Part shown: positions 4,732 through 8,432 of the stretch, one piece after another
Layout: each line of letters starts with the position of its first letter
Position numbering within the stretch: the stretch's first letter is position 1
Assembly (NCBI GenBank): GCA_002501285.1
Contig: DLSG01000036.1
Coordinates: forward strand, 631 to 9,062
DNA from: Christensenella sp. UBA7868
GTDB taxonomy: Bacteria; Bacillota; Clostridia; Christensenellales; UBA1242
Direction of reading: 5' to 3'
DNA length: 8,432 nt
Notes under the pieces: model-generated
Told to the model about the DNA's origin: nothing
What the model saw: the letters and a program-made list of their open reading frames with translations, nothing else
Databases searched by the model: none
Program-made: the position numbers and the translations under genes

Positions 4732-7700
4732 TTAATTATGCTTCCAAACTGGTTTTAAAGTTATATTTTTACTTATCATAACATTAACATCGCCTGTATA
4801 ATTTTGAGAATCTAGCGCAGTTTTATATAAGTTTTGAGCACTTCCTTCTGTCCAAGCAGCAGTTACAAAATCATATATTTTTGTATGTTTTCTGTTATAA
4901 GCATATTTACATTCAGCAACATAATTTGAAGTATTAATAGAAGTATTTCTTACAACTTTTATTTTATTGTTTGAAGTGTTCGTTGTAATTGTACGACTAC
5001 CTTCCACATATGCTATCCAACTACTAATCGTCCACCAAGCTGGATCACTCCAAGCAGATGTGTCAAAAGTAACAACGCAATATTCAGTAACAGTCCAAGA
5101 CGCTACAAAACTTGCATCTTCTGCTGGCATAACATAACTTGTTGTAATTAAAGTTTCACCATTATTCAAATTGTAACCTAAATATTTATATTCAATTGAA
5201 TATGAACCTTTATCAACTTCATATAAACTATAATCTTTTAAATTAATAGTTTCGCCTTCATAAGCCATGAATGTTTCAAATACTGTTCCGCCCGTGCTTG
5301 TTGTATAGTTAGACGCAACTATAACAGTAAATTTATTTCTTGCATACCAAATAGTATTTTCGGTTATAACAAAATTTTCAACTAAATTACTACTATTAAA
5401 GTTCTCACTTGTATAATATTTTGTTGTATCAGTAAAACATGGAAGATTTGGGAAAATAAATTCTTTATCCGCTTCAACTTTTCCTTCATAAACAATATTA
5501 CCAGCGCTATAAATTTTTAGAGAATAAGTTTTTGTAACTTTTTCACTCCATTTAGCAAATAAAGTAATATGATTTGAATTTATTGTTGTGTCTGTAAACT
5601 TCTCACCGCTACGAGTGTACCACCCTAAAAATTTTTTTAATATAGATGTATTTTCATCAATTTGAGTTTCTATATTTTGTAATACTGGAAGAGTTAATTT
5701 CTCTCCTACAAAACCTTTAATTGGATTTAAAGTAATTCCGTCAACGCCACAATCGAAAGTAATTTCAGCATGATATTTAGGGTCAAGTTCTGTCCATTTA
5801 GCAAACAAAGTTGTGTTATATCTTGGATATACTCCGCTTACAAATTCTTGATTAAAGGTTTCGTCATAATACCAACCATCAAACTTAAATTCACGCAAAA
5901 CGACATCATCATCTACAATATAATTATCTAAAACAGGAAGATTTACTTTTGAAGCAATATTTCCGCTTAAAACTTGAACGGTTTCACCTTTGCTTACAAA
6001 CCTAATTTCACTTGTTCCAGTGTTTGCTTGTTTCCAAGAAGAGTTACCTTCTTTTTCATATTCTCCGTCTTGACCAAATTTGTTTACATCATCATAGAAC
6101 GCAAAGAACGAATCTGCACTTGACATATCAACAGAGTTTCCAATATCAATTAAGTATAATGCTTCGTCACTACTACTATCGTCAGTTTTTAATGTAATCA
6201 TGTTGTCAAGGAATTTTAAATCTACATCAAGTCTATAAACATAGTCTTTATTTAAAGTTGTTTCATCATTTTTTGTTGTAATTGAAGCAGTAAGAGTTCC
6301 TATGTCTTTGCTATGAACAATTTCTGCAAGATTAATTTTGAAAGTATGTTTAGTTCCGTTTTTAGAATACTCTTCAATAATATTGCTTAAATCGGTTTCG
6401 CCTTGATAACTATTGCTTGCGTCAATTGCATCATTAATTTTGTTTTGAATAGTATCTGTAAAGCCAAGTAAATATTGCATGTAATATTTCAAATTATCAA
6501 ATAAATATTTACTGCTTACTTTTGTTGTCCTTTCTAATCTGTCATAGAATGACTTTTTAGCGTCAATAGTTGAAAGATAGATATTCCCGTCTTTAAAGTA
6601 AATTGTGATAGTTCTAACTCTCTTTATTCCGCCATTAGAGTTTTTATTATTAACTCCCGCAATTAAAGGATAGTTAGACAATTCAATCATGCCTGAAAGT
6701 TCGGTCTTTTCTTTTTCAACAAACGTACCTAATTCCTCGTCATATTCAGTATATTTTGTTGTTAATTTTTTAACCCTAGCATCAACGCCAATAGATGCCG
6801 CATCAAAATCTATTCCGATATTGATATTTAACTTAATTTTTCCTTTAATGTGATAATCGTTAAGATTTGTTGTATTAATAAATGCTCTGATTAAATCTTT
6901 ACTATCCGATATATCAATATATTTTTGTTTATCACTAATTGTTTTAACACCATTAAAGTCTGATAAATTCAAAGAAACATTAATATATTCGTCTAAATTA
7001 GAATTTAGATATAAATTATTAACTTCAATGTTATAAATTTTTCCATTTTCGTAATAAATTTTTATTGTAACATCTTTTCCGCCAGCATAATCGCCAAGTT
7101 TTTCGGCTCTTAATGTAATAGCAAAACAATTGTCTGTAACACTGAATTTTTGTAAATATTCAACATATTGAAGTGGATTTTTCATTTCAAATTTAGGAAG
7201 AATTGTTGATAAATTGCTTGAATCAATATTTTCTTTTTTAATAAAGTCATCTAAAACTGGAATTGATTTAGTGTCGATATTTAAAGCAGAGCAAATTATT
7301 CCTAAAATTTCTTGAAGAGCGTGTTCTTGAATTGCTAGTTTTAATCCTTTATCTCCACCATAGCAGAAATATAAAGTTTTGTTTTCATATAATACAGTTA
7401 TTTGTTTATTTAATCCTAAAACATTAACATAAGCGTTTAATGCACTTGTTGCATCAACAGAAGCCTCTAATGAAATATTTTGAGAAACTGCATTATTACT
7501 ATATTTTTTTACATTAGCATTTACATTAAATTGTTTTGTTTTAATTAGGTTATATGTACTTTCAAATACTTTTGTAAATATTGTATAGTCTTTAAATTCA
7601 TCTTTGTTTAAATCAAGTTCAACATCTTCGAAACTTGAACAATATAAAATTGCACTTCTTCCGCCTTGTTTGAAATTAACTTTGCTTATAACTTCATCGA

Positions 7701-8432
7701 ACTCTAAATCAATTTCAAAGCCATTTTTAAATTTAACATTAAATAGATTTTCACTATTATTCACTTCTTCTAAAATGTCAAAGTCAAATTCTTTAAGTTT
7801 TTTAATAATTTCATCTTTATCTGTTAATTTATTTAAGTCGAAAGTATAATTTGTTTCAAAAATATTATTAACCCAGTTTATCATTTCTGGAATTTCATCA
7901 ATATTTATATGAACTTTTAATGAAGCAATATCAAGATAAATATCTTTATTATCAATGTACGCTTTTATTTCAAGCCCTTTAAATGTTGTAACAATACGAC
8001 CTTTCAATTTGTTGTCTTTAAAGTTTACCTTATAATCAATATCAAAATGATTATCTTCTCCAAATAAGTTAAGAACAACATCTACACTTCCACTTATACT
8101 TTTTGTTTTTAAAGTGTTGTAGGCTGCTTTTAAAATGTCTTTTAATTGATAAATATCAATAAAGCCTTCTTTTTCTGAAATCTCAAATTTTTCGCCAAAA
8201 GTAATGTCCCCTGAAATTTCATTATAATTAAATTCGATTTTTGCTTTTTCACAATCTATTTTTACATTCAATGCATCATAAATTACTGTTAAATCATTTT
8301 CATTAATCAAAATAGAAATTGCATCAAGAATATTTTTAATTTCTTCTTGCGATAAACCAAGACTTATATTTTTATTTAAAATTTCACAAACTTCTTTTGT
8401 AAGTTCTTGAACATTTTCAAGTTTTAAACTTA
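4732..8432 (-). CDS. Large repetitive probable surface protein with C-terminal Listeria-Bacteroides repeats, N-terminus beyond window
   Basis: The frame is open from the right edge to TAA at 4734-4732, about 1,232 residues. Its first start-like codon in the window, TTG 8310, has no Shine-Dalgarno site and the frame continues upstream of it, so the true start is outside. Residues encoded by about 8165-6121 form three degenerate repeats of 190-260 residues. Each has an opening helix (such as LKAAYNTLKTKSISG), beta strands, a hydrophobic edge (DIYLDI, TLYFCY, NIYLST), more helices and a second beta set. A LolA/LppX-like fold is possible but unproven. Encoded by 5997-4735 are about five modules. 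The first two match the Listeria-Bacteroides (InlB-B, flg_new) pattern, with GWY followed by FAKW; the later ones are degenerate. There is no LPXTG motif or C-terminal membrane anchor. Surface or exported location is inferred from the repeat family, because the N-terminal signal cannot be seen. Adhesion is plausible but not shown. Confidence 0.87.
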   Translation of the reverse strand, partial: SLKLENVQELTKEVCEILNKNISLGLSQEEIKNILDAISILINENDLTVIYDALNVKIDCEKAKIEFNYNEISGDITFGEKFEISEKEGFIDIYQLKDILKAAYNTLKTKSISGSVDVVLNLFGEDNHFDIDYKVNFKDNKLKGRIVTTFKGLEIKAYIDNKDIYLDIASLKVHINIDEIPEMINWVNNIFETNYTFDLNKLTDKDEIIKKLKEFDFDILEEVNNSENLFNVKFKNGFEIDLEFDEVISKVNFKQGGRSAILYCSSFEDVELDLNKDEFKDYTIFTKVFESTYNLIKTKQFNVNANVKKYSNNAVSQNISLEASVDATSALNAYVNVLGLNKQITVLYENKTLYFCYGGDKGLKLAIQEHALQEILGIICSALNIDTKSIPVLDDFIKKENIDSSNLSTILPKFEMKNPLQYVEYLQKFSVTDNCFAITLRAEKLGDYAGGKDVTIKIYYENGKIYNIEVNNLYLNSNLDEYINVSLNLSDFNGVKTISDKQKYIDISDSKDLIRAFINTTNLNDYHIKGKIKLNINIGIDFDAASIGVDARVKKLTTKYTEYDEELGTFVEKEKTELSGMIELSNYPLIAGVNNKNSNGGIKRVRTITIYFKDGNIYLSTIDAKKSFYDRLERTTKVSSKYLFDNLKYYMQYLLGFTDTIQNKINDAIDASNSYQGETDLSNIIEEYSKNGTKHTFKINLAEIVHSKDIGTLTASITTKNDETTLNKDYVYRLDVDLKFLDNMITLKTDDSSSDEALYLIDIGNSVDMSSADSFFAFYDDVNKFGQDGEYEKEGNSSWKQANTGTSEIRFVSKGETVQVLSGNIASKVNLPVLDNYIVDDDVVLREFKFDGWYYDETFNQEFVSGVYPRYNTTLFAKWTELDPKYHAEITFDCGVDGITLNPIKGFVGEKLTLPVLQNIETQIDENTSILKKFLGWYTRSGEKFTDTTINSNHITLFAKWSEKVTKTYSLKIYSAGNIVYEGKVEADKEFIFPNLPCFTDTTKYYTSENFNSSNLVENFVITENTIWYARNKFTVIVASNYTTSTGGTVFETFMAYEGETINLKDYSLYEVDKGSYSIEYKYLGYNLNNGETLITTSYVMPAEDASFVASWTVTEYCVVTFDTSAWSDPAWWTISSWIAYVEGSRTITTNTSNNKIKVVRNTSINTSNYVAECKYAYNRKHTKIYDFVTAAWTEGSAQNLYKTALDSQNYTGDVNVMISKNITLKPVWKHN
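4735..5997 (-). repeat. Listeria-Bacteroides type protein repeats at the C-terminus
   Basis: Successive protein modules are encoded, in order, by about 5997-5794, 5769-5548, 5532-5341, 5331-5095 and 5085-4735. The first two end in LFAKW and contain GWY (FDGWYYDE, FLGWYTRSG), the classic signature of this repeat. The third ends in IWYARN, and the fourth has LGYN and ends in FVASW. The last ends in LKPVW, three residues before the stop, and begins with an unusual Trp-rich stretch. The DNA of the copies is too diverged for recent duplication. Confidence 0.75.
6121..8165 (-). repeat. Three degenerate helix-plus-beta protein repeats
   Basis: By eye, three units align on the same plan and are encoded by about 8165-7586, 7585-6911 and 6910-6121. 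They share an opening helix (LKDILKAAYNTLKTK, VFESTYNLIKTK, LIRAFINTTNL) and a later strand (NKDIYLDI, NKTLYFCY, DGNIYLST). A two-helix section follows, then closing strands. The residues upstream of 8165, out to the window edge, look like the second half of a fourth unit. The boundaries are approximate and the identity between units is low. Confidence 0.5.

Noticed and set aside
6012..6197. Short plus-strand frames inside the large repeat gene (also 7604-7849)
   Set aside because: Both are antisense to a long continuous coding frame with coherent protein repeats, and neither has a ribosome site.
8308..8310. TTG as the start codon of the large repeat protein
   Set aside because: No Shine-Dalgarno sequence precedes it, and the frame stays open for 40 more codons to the window edge with the same kind of sequence.

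Overview
The window is very AT-rich and has strong sigma-A type promoters with 17-base spacers, purine-rich Shine-Dalgarno sites and intrinsic terminators. The genes include a SpoVT/AbrB-type regulator, a collagen-like protein and a protein with Listeria-Bacteroides (InlB-B/flg_new) repeats. Together these point to a low-GC Gram-positive bacterium (Bacillota or a relative, perhaps an uncultured gut lineage). All tryptophans in the called genes are TGG, so the standard code fits. I cannot name the species.

Layout from left to right. Positions 1-308 (minus) hold the N-terminal part of a collagen-like Gly-X-Y protein that runs off the left edge. Upstream of it lies a complete tRNA-Ser(UGA) gene (401-488, minus) with its own consensus promoter (512-540) and terminator (375-400). 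After an AT-rich gap, a promoter at 739-767 drives a compact plus-strand operon: an AbrB-type regulator (807-1028), an ABC ATPase (1021-1731) and an ABC-2 type permease (1731-2465). The three genes overlap by 8 and 1 bases. A bidirectional hairpin (2539-2571) ends this operon and also the convergent minus-strand gene.

The rest is on the minus strand. It contains a two-helix membrane protein of unknown function (2602-3060) with its own promoter, and a six-helix membrane protein with a C-terminal leucine zipper (3238-3918), also with its own promoter and terminator. After a roughly 310-base non-coding gap there is a small soluble orphan protein (4230-4697) and a very large repetitive protein (4732 to beyond 8432). 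The large protein probably lies just upstream in the same transcript as the small one (34-base gap, no terminator or clear promoter between). In the window it has about 1,230 residues: at least three degenerate helix-plus-beta repeats, then about five C-terminal modules, two of them recognisable Listeria-Bacteroides type repeats. Its start is outside the window; the first start-like codon visible (TTG at 8310) has no ribosome site and the frame is open to the edge.

The functional picture is a cell-envelope neighbourhood: a self-regulated export ABC transporter, small orphan membrane proteins, and a large probable surface or exported protein. I see no CRISPR array, transposase, phage gene or recognised defence system. 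The most unfamiliar elements are the large repeat protein with its orphan partner and the zipper-tailed membrane protein.
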